A DNA stretch of 45,435 nucleotides from Occallatibacter sp. GTDB lineage: Bacteria; Acidobacteriota; Terriglobia; Terriglobales; Acidobacteriaceae. Below are positions 1 through 7,872 of the stretch, piece by piece. Where the stretch lies: assembly GCA_017883405.1 (NCBI GenBank), contig JADGNO010000172.1, positions 1 through 45,435 of the forward strand, in the 5' to 3' direction. Position 1 is the first letter of the stretch. Each line of letters opens with the position of its first letter. The notes beneath the pieces were generated by a model. It was given only the letters and a program-made list of their open reading frames with translations. It did not search any database and had not been told where the DNA came from. Position numbers and translations under genes: made by a program.

Positions 1-156
1 CAGGATTTTGTCGGCGTGCCTTTGGCGAAGCTCTTCAAAATAATTCTTACTGTCCCGCACCGCATCTGGCGCGATCCTGTCAATAAGCCAACCGACTCTA
101 CATCCAGTCAATCCCAGCAGCAAGAGAACCGCAAAAGACTTCCCGATTCGCGTCAC
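1..156 (-). CDS. Putative lipoprotein, N-terminal part (cut by window edge)
   Basis: Read on the minus strand from a GTG at 156, an open frame runs 52 codons off the left edge of the window. The N-terminus has a short basic region (MTRIGKS), a hydrophobic stretch and a lipobox-like LTGC with the cysteine at residue 19, so the product is probably exported and lipid-modified. A TGGAG-type ribosome site lies about eight bases before the GTG; an in-frame TTG at 168 is an alternative. The visible mature part is charged (EELRQRHADK) and I recognise no family. It precedes nothing co-directional within the window, since the next minus-strand gene upstream (HD hydrolase) ends 115 bases away. The lipoprotein call is inference from the signal alone. 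Confidence 0.6.
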   Translation of the reverse strand, partial: MTRIGKSFAVLLLLGLTGCRVGWLIDRIAPDAVRDSKNYFEELRQRHADKIL

Positions 157-270
157 TTGTAACTCCAAGCCACGGATTCGATCTGCCGCGAGCTTGGCGG
201 AATTATATAGATTCGCGCCGAGTCGGCAAGCGACCAGAGAAGGTTGAGCACGCGGTTTTCGCGAACGGGT

Positions 271-849
271 CTACGCGCCGAAGTAGCCTTCTTCGCGAAC
301 GGCTTCGAGGCGGGTGGCTAAATAGTCCCATAGCGCGGGGCAGCCGGCTTTTACTTCCGGGCCTACGCGGTTTACGACGCGGTCGTAGCTGATGTTGTTT
401 TCGCGCCAGCTTCCGCCGTGGTTAGCGAGATTGATGAGCACCGGCATGGCGCGATCGACGGAATGTGCGAAGCGCGACTCGGGTGTGACGGCGTCTTCAA
501 ACTCTTGCCAGAGGGCGAGGAACGCTGCGCCCTGCGGGGCGGGCAGCAGACCGAAGATGCGTTTTACTGAGGCCAGTTCGGCGGCTTTACGCTGCTCCCA
601 TCCGCCTTCGACAAACACCATGGTGTCGCCGGCATCGATTTCGCCGATGTCGTGCACCAGCAACATGGCGATAACGCGATTGATGTCGACGGGTGACTCC
701 GCATACGAGGCCAGCGATGCGGCCATCAAGGCGATCTGCCAACTGTGTTCGGCGGAGTTTTCGTAGCGGTCGAGGCCGATGGGGCGCACTTTGCGCGTGA
801 CTGCTTTGAGCTTGTCCAGCTCAAGAATGAAGTCGACGATCTGTTGCAT
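271..849 (-). CDS. HD-domain hydrolase, YfbR/HDDC2-like
   Basis: 192 residues. The pattern H35, H66-D67 (in LLVHDIGE) and D132 matches the metal-binding H...HD...D arrangement of the HD superfamily. Overall length and the opening 'LDKLKAVTRKVRP' resemble the YfbR/HDDC2 group, whose studied members are 5'-deoxynucleotidases acting on dNMPs in the cytoplasm. The exact substrate cannot be read from the sequence. The start ATG at 849 has a GAAAGG motif eight bases upstream. It stands alone: 109 bases separate it from the next minus-strand gene and a terminator hairpin lies between them, so it probably has its own promoter. Nothing in the coding frame looks damaged. Confidence 0.85.
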   Translation of the reverse strand: MQQIVDFILELDKLKAVTRKVRPIGLDRYENSAEHSWQIALMAASLASYAESPVDINRVIAMLLVHDIGEIDAGDTMVFVEGGWEQRKAAELASVKRIFGLLPAPQGAAFLALWQEFEDAVTPESRFAHSVDRAMPVLINLANHGGSWRENNISYDRVVNRVGPEVKAGCPALWDYLATRLEAVREEGYFGA

Positions 850-904
850 GGAAGGGGCCTTTCAGAACGGTGCGAAGGCAGAGCGTTGGCAAAAGAAGCA
901 CAAA

Positions 905-935
905 GCAAAAGATGCCGCACACTCGGCGGCATCTT
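905..935 (-). terminator. Rho-independent terminator of the 78-residue membrane protein gene
   Basis: A perfect 10-bp stem (AAGATGCCGC at 909-918 against GCGGCATCTT at 926-935) with a 7-base loop. Read on the minus strand it is followed by TTTTGCTTTG, which gives the U-rich tail. It lies 24 bases past the stop of the minus-strand gene at 959-1195. Confidence 0.75.
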
Positions 936-958
936 GCGAGAAGCGGTATTAAGGGAGT

Positions 959-1195
959 CTAGATACCTACGCCAAACTCGCTGGCATGCTGCTCGCCGGC
1001 GTTGGAGTAGAAATCATAAGGCGTGCGCTTTTTAAATTTAGAGCGGCTGCGCAGCTCAGCTCCCAGATAGATGCCGACAGCGGCGACGGCCATGCCGATA
1101 GAGAACCAGCCGATAATCTGGAGGGCTTTGGAGCCTTCCTTTTCTTCACACAGTTCTTCTTCGACTTGGACCATTTCTTGCGATTCGCTAGACAT
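959..1195 (-). CDS. Small single-span membrane protein, unknown function
   Basis: 78 residues starting MSSESQEMVQ. The open frame extends further upstream, but the ATG at 1195 is preferred because an AGGAGGG ribosome site lies about twelve bases before it and the upstream extension has no protein-like character. Layout: acidic N-terminal segment (EEELCEEKE), one transmembrane helix at about residues 25-46 (IIGWFSIGMAVAAVGIYLGA), then a basic segment (RSRSKFKKR). The basic side favours the C-terminus in the cytoplasm, which is inference. No family recognised. It lies 89 bases downstream of adenosine deaminase on the same strand and could be co-transcribed; a good terminator follows it. Confidence 0.7.
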   Translation of the reverse strand: MSSESQEMVQVEEELCEEKEGSKALQIIGWFSIGMAVAAVGIYLGAELRSRSKFKKRTPYDFYSNAGEQHASEFGVGI

Positions 1196-1284
1196 TACAG
1201 GTATAGCCCTCCTGTATACGACCATGATACCCCAGTTTGACGCACGAAAGCCTGTGTCGGCTACCACATATGTGGCAGATTCGC

Positions 1285-2301
1285 TTACGTAATCGACTCA
1301 ATTTGGGAAAGCCAATGTGCTTTTTCCGAATCGGGCAAGAAGCTGGCACAAATGGAGTTGGCCGCCAATTTGCGGAGTTCTTCGCGGGTGAATGCCTGCT
1401 GGGTATGTGCAAGCAGATACTCGTTGGCGCAGTCGGAGCCGAAGAAGGCCGGATCGTCTGAGTTGAGCGTGACCAGAAGACCCGCATTGAATAACTGCCG
1501 CAGCGGATGCGCGGCGAACGAGGGACAAACGCCGGTGCGTACGTTCGATGTTGGATTCAGTTCGAGGACCGTGCCCCGCACTTTTAACTCCTGGATGAGG
1601 TTTGCGTCTTGGACAGCGGAGAGTGCATGGCCAATGCGCTCGGTGCCGATGGAGAGCGCTTCCCAGATGCCTTCGGGGCCGGTGGTTTCGCCGGCGTGGT
1701 TGGTAAGGCGCAGTCCTTGCCGGCTCGCCTGTTCGTACAAAGCGCGAAAGGGCGCGGAGCCGGTGCGTCGCTCGTCGCCGCCGAGCCCGATGCCGATGAC
1801 CGACGGAAAAATGCGGCGCATCTCCGCTGCCTTGCGGAAGACATGCGCGGCCTCCTCGACGGTGAAGTGGCGCACGGCGTCGAAGATCCAGTAGACGGAG
1901 AGGCCAAGCTCTTTCTCGGCGCGCTGGCGAGCGCCTTCCAATGCGACGAAGATGGGCTCAAAGCAATGCGGGTCAAAGTTGCGCCACATATAAATGACAC
2001 CGACCGAGATGTAAACCTCGGCATGAACGATGCCTTGCGCGGCGAGTTGTTGCATCATGTGCCACGCGGTGAGTTCGTAATCTTCAGGTGTGGCGAGCCG
2101 TCGCGTGACGGCCTTGTAGGTTTCCATGAAGCTGGAGAAATCGTCGAAGCGATAGAGGGCTTCGGCTTCCGCCAGCGTGAGGGGAGTGGCGTCGTGGCGC
2201 GCGCTCAGCTCCTGAAATGTGGCCGGCGTGATGGTGCCTTCAAGATGTAGATGTAGTTCCGCTTTAGGAAGACGGCGAATGAAATCTTTTATGTCGCTCA
2301 C
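1285..2301 (-). CDS. add: Adenosine deaminase family protein
   Basis: 338 residues, the usual length of the family. Deaminates adenosine/deoxyadenosine (or a related aminopurine nucleoside) to the inosine form in the cytoplasm using one zinc ion. Visible zinc and catalytic motifs: HLHLEG with H17 and H19, HAGE at 202-205 (zinc His and catalytic Glu), RIGH with H225, and NSDDP at 280-284 carrying the Asp pair. Some members of this family deaminate aminodeoxyfutalosine in the menaquinone pathway; the sequence alone does not separate the two, and no menaquinone gene is in the window. It follows no obvious partner upstream and is followed on the same strand by the small membrane protein. Intact, ordinary composition. 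Confidence 0.88.
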   Translation of the reverse strand: MSDIKDFIRRLPKAELHLHLEGTITPATFQELSARHDATPLTLAEAEALYRFDDFSSFMETYKAVTRRLATPEDYELTAWHMMQQLAAQGIVHAEVYISVGVIYMWRNFDPHCFEPIFVALEGARQRAEKELGLSVYWIFDAVRHFTVEEAAHVFRKAAEMRRIFPSVIGIGLGGDERRTGSAPFRALYEQASRQGLRLTNHAGETTGPEGIWEALSIGTERIGHALSAVQDANLIQELKVRGTVLELNPTSNVRTGVCPSFAAHPLRQLFNAGLLVTLNSDDPAFFGSDCANEYLLAHTQQAFTREELRKLAANSICASFLPDSEKAHWLSQIESIT

Positions 2302-2403
2302 AGATTGAGTCTAGCGGCAGAGCGAGCTTGAAGCCAATTTCATAGTGTGGCATGATCCGTGGTCCTTCTATGCACGTAACATCGCGCAGCATTGCAAGAG
2401 CGC

Positions 2404-2871
2404 TTACTGGATGCTTGCTTTGAATTGTCGGATGATGTCATAAACCACAATCGGCCAAACTATATCCGGCTCGCCGTCGAAGGTCTCGATCCAAATGATC
2501 CTTTTTTCTGATCCCTGCGAACCGCGAGCGTAAACCAGGAACGAAGCGAGTTCTCTATCACTCGGACCGAAAAAAACACCCTCGGCCTGCGCCCTTATCA
2601 GAACGAACGTCAGATCTGGAGAGCTCGATATTTCTGTTTTGTTAAGTGCCCGGGCAAGATTACTGAGTGAAATTGTGGTTGCTTGATCAAAGGGGCGGGA
2701 TTGAACTGCAACGGTCCTGGCTTCTTTGAGTGCCGCCAAGAAAGCTGTTCGATTGCATTGGTAGTAGCCCTTCTCAAGTGTGCAACCGGGAGTGGAGAGT
2801 GCCTGAGAAAGGAGAGAGGGCGCAATTGAAAAGGCCAAGCTCGTTGCCAAAACAATATATAAAAAGCGCAC
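2404..2871 (-). CDS. Secreted protein of unknown function
   Basis: 155 residues. The N-terminus MRFLYIVLATSLAFSIAPSL is a classic cleavable signal peptide, with likely cleavage near SQA-LS around residue 25. The mature part is about 130 residues with two early cysteines (C30 and C39 in the GCTLEKGYYQC region) that could form a disulfide in the periplasm. The remainder alternates predicted helix and strand (for example KEARTVAVQSRP, DLTFVLIRAQ). I do not recognise the family. It stands between adenosine deaminase (102 bases) and the amino-acid permease (86 bases), all on the minus strand, without clear functional link. Confidence 0.65.
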   Translation of the reverse strand: MRFLYIVLATSLAFSIAPSLLSQALSTPGCTLEKGYYQCNRTAFLAALKEARTVAVQSRPFDQATTISLSNLARALNKTEISSSPDLTFVLIRAQAEGVFFGPSDRELASFLVYARGSQGSEKRIIWIETFDGEPDIVWPIVVYDIIRQFKASIQ

Positions 2872-2957
2872 GGAGGGATTCTACTCTCTGCGCCGAGGAT
2901 TGAGATGTGCTGACAGATGGGTATGCTTTCGCAGATTCGATCAGAAACGCATGGGCC

Positions 2958-4523
2958 TTAGCGTTTCGGTGCGAACTCTGAGCGGTGGCGGCTGTAGAAG
3001 AAGTAGATGAGCAGGCCGGTGATGAGCCAGAGGAAGAAGGCCACCCAGGTCATGACTTCAAGGCCCATCATGAGCACGATGCAGAAGATGATGCTGAGCA
3101 CTGGAAACAGCGGCCCCAGCGGAGCGCGGAAACCGCGGCGGCGTTCCGGTTCGCGATAGCGCAGGATCAAGACCGCGATGGAAACAAGAACAAATGCGAA
3201 CAGGGTGCCGATGTTCGACAGGTTCGACACGGTGCCGATGTCGAGCATGCCGGCGGGTATGCCGACGGCGAAGCCCGCAACCCATGTGGCGAAAGCCGGC
3301 GTGCGGAACTGCGCGTGAATGCGGCTGAAGATGGAGGGCAGCAGTCCGTCGCGTGACATGGCGAACCATACGCGAGCCTGGCCAAGCTGGAAGACAAGTA
3401 TGGACGAAACCATGCCCATGAGCGCGCCGATGAGAACGAACAGCCGTACCCAGTGCAGCGCGGCTCCGCCATTTGCGAGCGAGAGCCTTTTAAGAGCGTT
3501 GACTACCGGGGCCGCATCGCCCATCACCGATTGCCAGGGAACGATGCCGCTGAGCACGATGGCGACTCCGCCATAGAGTACGGTACAGGCAACCAGAGTG
3601 GCGAGGATGCCGAAGGGCATGTCGTGCTGAGGGTTCTTACATTCTTCGGCGGCGGTTGAGACGGAGTCGAAGCCAATGTACGTAAAAAAAATAATTGACC
3701 CGCCGGTCAGTACGCCGGTCCAGCCGTTGGGCATGAAGGGATGCCAGTAGTGCGGCTTGATAAAGCTGGCCCCGGCCATGATGAACACCAGGATGGCTGC
3801 GATTTTGACGAGCACCATGATGTTATTGGCGCGTGCGGACTCGCGGATACCGCGCACCAGGATCACGGTAAGCACCATGACGACGAGAAAGGCGGGAATG
3901 TTGAATCCAAAGTGCCAGCCCGGCTGGTAGAGCGTATTGCCGGCAAGGTCCTGCAGGCCGGTTGGCAGAAAGGCGGGCGAGATCCACATGAGCGGCATGT
4001 GGACGCCGAACCAGTCGAGCAGATCGACGATGTGCGCGGCAAAGCCGACGCTGACGCTCATGTTGGAGAAGGCGTATTCGAGGATCAGGTCCCAGCCGAT
4101 GATCCATGCGCAGAGCTCGCCGAGCGTGGCGTAGGTGTAGGTGTAGGCCGAGCCCGCAATCGGAATCATCGACGAGAGTTCCGCATAGCAGAGGCCAGTG
4201 AACGCGCAGACGATAGCGACCAGCACAAGTGAGAGCGAAAGCGCAGGACCGGCACCGGGGCGGCCGGCCATGGCGGAGTGATTGATGATCCAGTGAATCA
4301 GAGGAGTAGCGCCGATGGAAGGCTGGTCAAAATGCTGCCCGGCCATGGCGGTGCCGATGACGGTGAAGATGCCCGACCCGATGACAGCGCCGATTCCAAG
4401 AGCCGTAAGCGACCACGGGCCAAGGCTTTTTTTGAGCGCCTTGTCCGGCTCTTCCGACTCGCGGATGAGCTTGTCGATCGACTTGCGGGCAAGCAATTGG
4501 CTGAGCAGGTGCAATCTCCTCAT
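2958..4523 (-). CDS. APC-family amino acid permease (cationic amino acid transporter type)
   Basis: 521 residues from the ATG at 4523; a GTG at 4529 adds two residues. After a hydrophilic N-terminus of about 38 residues comes LGIGAVIGSGIFTVIG, the signature of the first helix of APC transporters, then about twelve hydrophobic segments including ALCYAELSSMIPIAGSAY-type sequence (here CYAELSSMIPIAGSAYTYTY) and FTYIGFDSVSTAAEE. Length and these motifs fit the CAT/YfnA branch: inner-membrane, proton-coupled uptake of amino acids. Substrate is not determinable. There is no good ribosome site before either start. No amino-acid metabolism genes adjoin it. Upstream lies the repeat element at 4590-4765. 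Confidence 0.87.
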   Translation of the reverse strand: MRRLHLLSQLLARKSIDKLIRESEEPDKALKKSLGPWSLTALGIGAVIGSGIFTVIGTAMAGQHFDQPSIGATPLIHWIINHSAMAGRPGAGPALSLSLVLVAIVCAFTGLCYAELSSMIPIAGSAYTYTYATLGELCAWIIGWDLILEYAFSNMSVSVGFAAHIVDLLDWFGVHMPLMWISPAFLPTGLQDLAGNTLYQPGWHFGFNIPAFLVVMVLTVILVRGIRESARANNIMVLVKIAAILVFIMAGASFIKPHYWHPFMPNGWTGVLTGGSIIFFTYIGFDSVSTAAEECKNPQHDMPFGILATLVACTVLYGGVAIVLSGIVPWQSVMGDAAPVVNALKRLSLANGGAALHWVRLFVLIGALMGMVSSILVFQLGQARVWFAMSRDGLLPSIFSRIHAQFRTPAFATWVAGFAVGIPAGMLDIGTVSNLSNIGTLFAFVLVSIAVLILRYREPERRRGFRAPLGPLFPVLSIIFCIVLMMGLEVMTWVAFFLWLITGLLIYFFYSRHRSEFAPKR

Positions 4524-4589
4524 GACCACGGGCGCAGTTTGCCCATGGGCTTATGTCACAGAATACAGTCCATCTGCATGGGGAGATGC

Positions 4590-4765
4590 AGCTTTCAGTT
4601 ATCAGCCATCAGCTTTCAGCTTTTCATGCTTAAGCCTGGCTCCATCCCTGCGATTTGGGTCCGCAAGGATGGATTAGCCGGAGATGTGTGCTGGAGCTCT
4701 GGTTATCGCTTCGGGCGAGGTCGAATATCGGTACACTATGGAGCTGAAAGCTGACGGCTGACAGC
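4590..4765. repeat. MITE-like/REP-like element with terminal inverted AGCTGA-type repeats
   Basis: Ends: CAGCCATCAGCTTTCAGCT at 4603-4621 and, inverted, the complement of CAGCCGTCAGCTTTCAGCT at 4743-4761 (18 of 19 identical). The left end is longer, starting with GCTTTCAGTTAT at 4591. Inside is a second imperfect inverted pair (GGCTCCATCCCTGCG near 4637 against CGCAAGGATGGATTAGCC near 4662) that would fold into a hairpin. No gene is encoded. The AGCTGA-rich ends resemble short intergenic repeats seen in many soil bacteria; that it was mobile is inference. Confidence 0.6.
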
Positions 4766-4777
4766 AAATAGCAGCTA

Positions 4778-4933
4778 TTACCGCTTCGAAACGCCGCGGT
4801 CCGCTTTCTTCAGCTTCTTCTTGTTTGAGCCGCGGGGCTCGGTGCGCTTTGCTTTGGGGGCAGCCTTTTTGCGCGCAACGCGCTTTACCTTTTTGCGTTC
4901 CAGCTTGTCTTCAATCTTCTTTGTATCCGCCAA
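4778..4933 (-). CDS. Very small, highly basic protein (51 aa), TTG start
   Basis: A 51-residue frame beginning at a TTG (4933) with AGAGG seven bases upstream and ending in TAA. The protein opens MADTKKIEDKLERKKVKRV and is dominated by lysine and arginine in short runs (RKKAAPKAKR, NKKKLKKADR), with almost no hydrophobic residues. It would be disordered and cationic and probably binds nucleic acid or ribosomes, but that is inference from composition. The ribosome site and the clean codon pattern support it as a real gene; it could still be a chance frame. It lies 114 bases downstream of the DinB-like gene on the same strand, and its stop is next to the inverted-repeat element. Confidence 0.6.
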   Translation of the reverse strand: MADTKKIEDKLERKKVKRVARKKAAPKAKRTEPRGSNKKKLKKADRGVSKR

Positions 4934-5047
4934 CGTGTAACCTCTTTCACTCGAATATCTTCAATAGCCCGCATGACAGGCTGTGCGACCTTAAGGATAT
5001 CAGGGAATGAGCGCCGGTGAAAATGAACTTGATGGCGCAGCAACCGC

Positions 5048-5596
5048 CTAGCGCTGGCTTTTCTCACCTGAACGAACGCTGCGATTGAACGCTTCTGATT
5101 GACCACGGGGTACGCTGAGTGTTTGCCAATGGTCTGCGCTGAAATGCTTGGCCAGCAGGACGATCTGGCCGCAGTGGCAGGCGTAGTGCGCGATCTGGCG
5201 ATTGATGGCCTGCATCACCGAATGTGCTTCGCTACGAATCATGGTGGTGCGGACGAGATCGTCGTCGTTCAGCGGCTCAAGCGCGCTGAACAGGCATTGC
5301 CACCCCTGTTCCCACAGTGCAATTAACTCTGCCCGCGACATGGTCGCCTCTTCAAATTCGCTGTCACGGTGGCGATCGGGCTTTTCTCCGTCGGCCTCAG
5401 GGAAGCCGGTCCAACGCGAGCGCATGTTCCCGGCCATGTGCTTTACCAGGATGGCAATTGAGTTGGCCTCGCGGTCGAGCGTCTGAAAGAGCTGTTCGTC
5501 TGTTACCTGGGCCATGGCTTTATCGGCCATAGCCTTGTACTGGCGGAACACTGCCAGCGCGTCTTCAAGGTAGGAATTTGTGAATATTAACGCCAT
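5048..5596 (-). CDS. DinB/DUF1572-like four-helix bundle protein
   Basis: 182 residues, all-helical composition. H53 (in VKHMAGNMRSRWTGF), H137 and H141 (in AHYACHCGQI) are placed like the three metal-binding histidines of the DinB/YfiT superfamily; the stretch HMAGNMRSRW...DGEKPDRHRDSEF is characteristic of the DUF1572 branch. Members are cytoplasmic metal-binding proteins; some are thiol (bacillithiol or mycothiol) transferases, most have no known reaction. Start ATG at 5596; the divergent omega-like gene begins 162 bases away. No catalytic assignment is possible from sequence. Confidence 0.8.
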   Translation of the reverse strand: MALIFTNSYLEDALAVFRQYKAMADKAMAQVTDEQLFQTLDREANSIAILVKHMAGNMRSRWTGFPEADGEKPDRHRDSEFEEATMSRAELIALWEQGWQCLFSALEPLNDDDLVRTTMIRSEAHSVMQAINRQIAHYACHCGQIVLLAKHFSADHWQTLSVPRGQSEAFNRSVRSGEKSQR

Positions 5597-5758
5597 AGCC
5601 TACTATTCTGAACCCGAATCCGGGGGGTTGAGCAAGCACCAGCGTACAATAGAAGTAGGGCAGCATCTGTCCTGCGTTGCTCTTCTCCTGCCGCACCTTT
5701 GCTGCTGACGAGCTCAGTACCTCAACGCAACAATCACCTTGTTCGAGGGAGTTCGTCC

Positions 5759-5968
5759 ATGCGTTCCGATCAAATACATCGCGCTTTGGCGCAGGGCATC
5801 AATCGTTTTGAGGTGTGCCAGTTGGTGTCAAAGGGCGTTAAAGTGACCCACAAGACGGGTGGCCGCTTTGAAGATTCCATCAATGACGTGCTGCAATATA
5901 TAGGTACGCACCCCAAGCAGACTGGCGGCATACATCCCGCCCCTAAGGTCCTGGAGCCTGCTGCCTAA
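5759..5968 (+). CDS. RNA polymerase omega-like small protein
   Basis: 69 residues from the ATG at 5759, chosen because GAGGGAG lies seven bases upstream; the frame is open 60 bases further but with no ribosome site. The protein (MRSDQIHRALAQGINRFEVC, then QLVSKG...THKTGGRFEDSINDVLQYIG) follows the pattern of acidobacterial RpoZ-type sequences as I remember them: MRSD start, NR[FY]..CQL..K, and R..D..NDVL. Omega is a small core subunit that wraps the beta-prime C-terminus. Here the conserved basic middle is changed, so it may be a paralogue of rpoZ and not the main omega. A strong terminator follows at 6048-6077. Confidence 0.55.
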   Translation: MRSDQIHRALAQGINRFEVCQLVSKGVKVTHKTGGRFEDSINDVLQYIGTHPKQTGGIHPAPKVLEPAA

Positions 5969-6047
5969 AGGCAGTCAGGAGTCGTTGGCAGATTTGTGGA
6001 CGCGGATTTCAGGGTCAAGACTTAGAAGTAAAGTTAATCGGATGCAG

Positions 6048-6077
6048 AAAAGGGACGGCAGATTTGCCGTCCCTTTT
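6048..6077. terminator. Bidirectional intrinsic terminator
   Basis: A perfect 13-bp stem, AAAAGGGACGGCA (6048-6060) against TGCCGTCCCTTTT (6065-6077), with loop GATT and a T run on both strands. It sits between the converging omega-like gene (plus) and cold-shock gene (minus) and can serve both. Confidence 0.9.
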
Positions 6078-6116
6078 TGATTTGATCGAGAACTGATTGT
6101 CTCGAGCGTTTGGCTC

Positions 6117-6317
6117 TTAGACGATCTGAACGTTCTCAGCCTGCCAGCCCTTGGGGCCCTTGGTCACGTTGAACTGAACGCGCTGACCTTCCTGAAGTGA
6201 ACGGAAACCGTTCGCCTGGATGGCGGTGTGATGAACGAATACATCCTCACCGTTTTCACGGCTCAAAAATCCAAAACCCTTGGCGTCATTAAACCACTTG
6301 ACTGTGCCTTGTTCCAT
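6117..6317 (-). CDS. Cold-shock protein, CspA family
   Basis: 66 residues from the ATG at 6317, chosen because AAAGGAGC lies six bases upstream and the family begins at this methionine. One cold-shock domain fills the whole protein: RNP1 as KGFGFLSR (residues 13-20) and RNP2 as DVFVHHTAI (25-33), with W9 and the C-terminal WQAENVQIV. It binds single-stranded RNA/DNA and acts as an RNA chaperone in the cytoplasm. A leader of about 110 bases runs from an extended -10 promoter near 6440, in keeping with the long leaders of csp genes; whether this leader is temperature-responsive is not visible. Confidence 0.95.
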   Translation of the reverse strand: MEQGTVKWFNDAKGFGFLSRENGEDVFVHHTAIQANGFRSLQEGQRVQFNVTKGPKGWQAENVQIV

Positions 6318-6650
6318 TGTGTTGCTCCTTTGAAGCATTTTGATTTACCGCACGAACGCAATGTGGAAGTGTTTGCGTGTAGAGCGGTAACTCGGAACAG
6401 GCAAGTACTTCAGATCGAATTCTACAGTTAAAGAGAGTATAGCACGGTTTCGGATTAATTGCGCTTAAATCATTTGCGGTCAATGGCAAACCGCTCCAAA
6501 TCCATGTGTTTGAGTGCTGGATTCTCTCGCCAGAACGGTTGTTGTGGATCGAGAATTGGGGGATTCGCTCGTCTTCTGTGACCGCCATCTCAGCCCGGCT
6601 GTCCCTGGGCAGGGTAAACTCGGGGCGCTGAGGAGGCCGCGAAGGAGATT
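6318..6650. other. Non-coding interval between cold-shock gene and butyrate kinase
   Basis: 333 bases without a credible gene. The first ~110 bases are the cold-shock leader (minus strand) and its promoter. The rest (6450-6640) holds no convincing frame. AGGAGG at 6631-6636 and AAGGAG at 6642-6647 precede the TTG of butyrate kinase; the second is the better placed though close. Confidence 0.6.
6436..6444 (-). promoter_or_regulatory. Extended -10 promoter of the cold-shock gene
   Basis: On the minus strand TGCTATACT matches the extended -10 form TGnTATAAT at 8 of 9 positions counting n. There is no -35 match 16-18 bases upstream, which is usual for extended -10 promoters. Predicted transcript start is near 6429, giving a leader of roughly 112 bases. 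Confidence 0.5.
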
Positions 6651-7835
6651 TTGACGCAGAATCTGGCGCAATCCGATGGGATCACCGGGCAGGGTGCTGG
6701 CTCGCGCAGCCGCGTACTTGCAATCAATCCGGGATCGACCTCGACCAAATTCGGGCTTTATACGCGGCAGGGTGCGGAGTGGGTTCGTACAGTTCGCCAT
6801 GGCGACGAAGAGCTACGGCGTTTCGGCGACCGGCCCATGGTTGCGCGGCTCGAATATCGTGCGGCCATGATTACGGAGTCGCTTGAAGAACTGGGATACG
6901 TAAGCAATGAGGTGGCGGGCGTGGCCGGGCGCGGCGGGTTGCTGCCACCGGTTCCGTGCGGAACCTATCTTGTGGACGACGCGATGGTGGAGGACCTGCA
7001 CCTGGCGCGGCGCGGCGAGCATGCGTCGAACCTGGGAGCGCTGCTGGCTTTGCGCTTTGCGCGCGCCGCAAATGTGAATGCGTACATTGTGGATCCAGTG
7101 ACGGCGGACGAGTGGCAGGAGTGCGCGCGAGTTTCCGGTTCGCCGCTGATTGAGCGCTCGCCCATTGGGCATGTGCTGAATACGCGGGCCGTGGCGCGGC
7201 GATTTGCACGCGAAAGAAACACGCCTTACGAAGACCTGCGGCTGATTGTGGCGCACATGGGCAGCGGCATTACCGTGTCGGCGCACCGGCTGGGCCGCAT
7301 GATCGACAGCAACACAATTGAAGAGGGACCGTTCGGGCCAGACCGCACCGGCGGACTTCCGGTACGCGCACTGATCAAGCTTTGTTATGGTGGGCAGTTT
7401 GCGCAAAAGGAGATGGACCACAAGCTGTTCGGCAACGGCGGCCTGTACGCATACCTGGGAACGCGCGACCTTACGGAAGTAGAAAAGCGCGTGGATTCCG
7501 GCGACCACGAGGCCGCGCTGGTGTGGGATGCAATGGTGTACCAGATTGCCAAGGAAGCCGGTGCGATGGCAACGGTGCTTGAGGGCAATGTGGACGCGCT
7601 GGTGCTGACGGGCGGAATGGCGCACTCGGAGCGGCTGATCGGGCGGTTGCGCGCTTCGCTTGAGTGGATTGCGCCCATCACGGTGTATCCCGGCGAGGAT
7701 GAGTTGCAGGCGCTGGCTGAAGGCGTGTTTCGCGTACTGGATGGCGAGGAGAAAGCCAAGCGGCTGGCCGACGAAATTCGCAAACCGGCGCTGGCTTTGG
7801 TGTCAAGGCAGGCGCTGGTGCTCGGCATCGATTAA
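6651..7835 (+). CDS. buk: Butyrate kinase
   Basis: 394 residues from a TTG at 6651, the only start between an upstream in-frame TAA (6615) and the conserved core. ASKHA-fold acyl kinase: VLAINPGSTSTKFGLY (about residues 22-37) is the N-terminal phosphate motif, GRGGLLPPVPCGTYLV the butyrate-kinase-type segment, AHMGSGITVSAH the second phosphate loop and ALVLTGGMAHS the adenosine motif. It interconverts butyryl phosphate and butyrate with ATP, or acts on a branched-chain analogue, in the cytoplasm. Its usual partner, phosphotransbutyrylase, is not adjacent. About 22 residues precede the core, longer than usual. AAGGAG is only three bases from the TTG. Confidence 0.9.
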   Translation: MTQNLAQSDGITGQGAGSRSRVLAINPGSTSTKFGLYTRQGAEWVRTVRHGDEELRRFGDRPMVARLEYRAAMITESLEELGYVSNEVAGVAGRGGLLPPVPCGTYLVDDAMVEDLHLARRGEHASNLGALLALRFARAANVNAYIVDPVTADEWQECARVSGSPLIERSPIGHVLNTRAVARRFARERNTPYEDLRLIVAHMGSGITVSAHRLGRMIDSNTIEEGPFGPDRTGGLPVRALIKLCYGGQFAQKEMDHKLFGNGGLYAYLGTRDLTEVEKRVDSGDHEAALVWDAMVYQIAKEAGAMATVLEGNVDALVLTGGMAHSERLIGRLRASLEWIAPITVYPGEDELQALAEGVFRVLDGEEKAKRLADEIRKPALALVSRQALVLGID

Positions 7836-7872
7836 CGGCGTATCTTTCGCCGCCGACTGAAGTTGCATTTCG

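Noticed and set aside
6813-7625. 270-codon minus-strand frame opposite butyrate kinase
   Set aside because: Shadow frame; rich in Arg/His with no folded-protein pattern.
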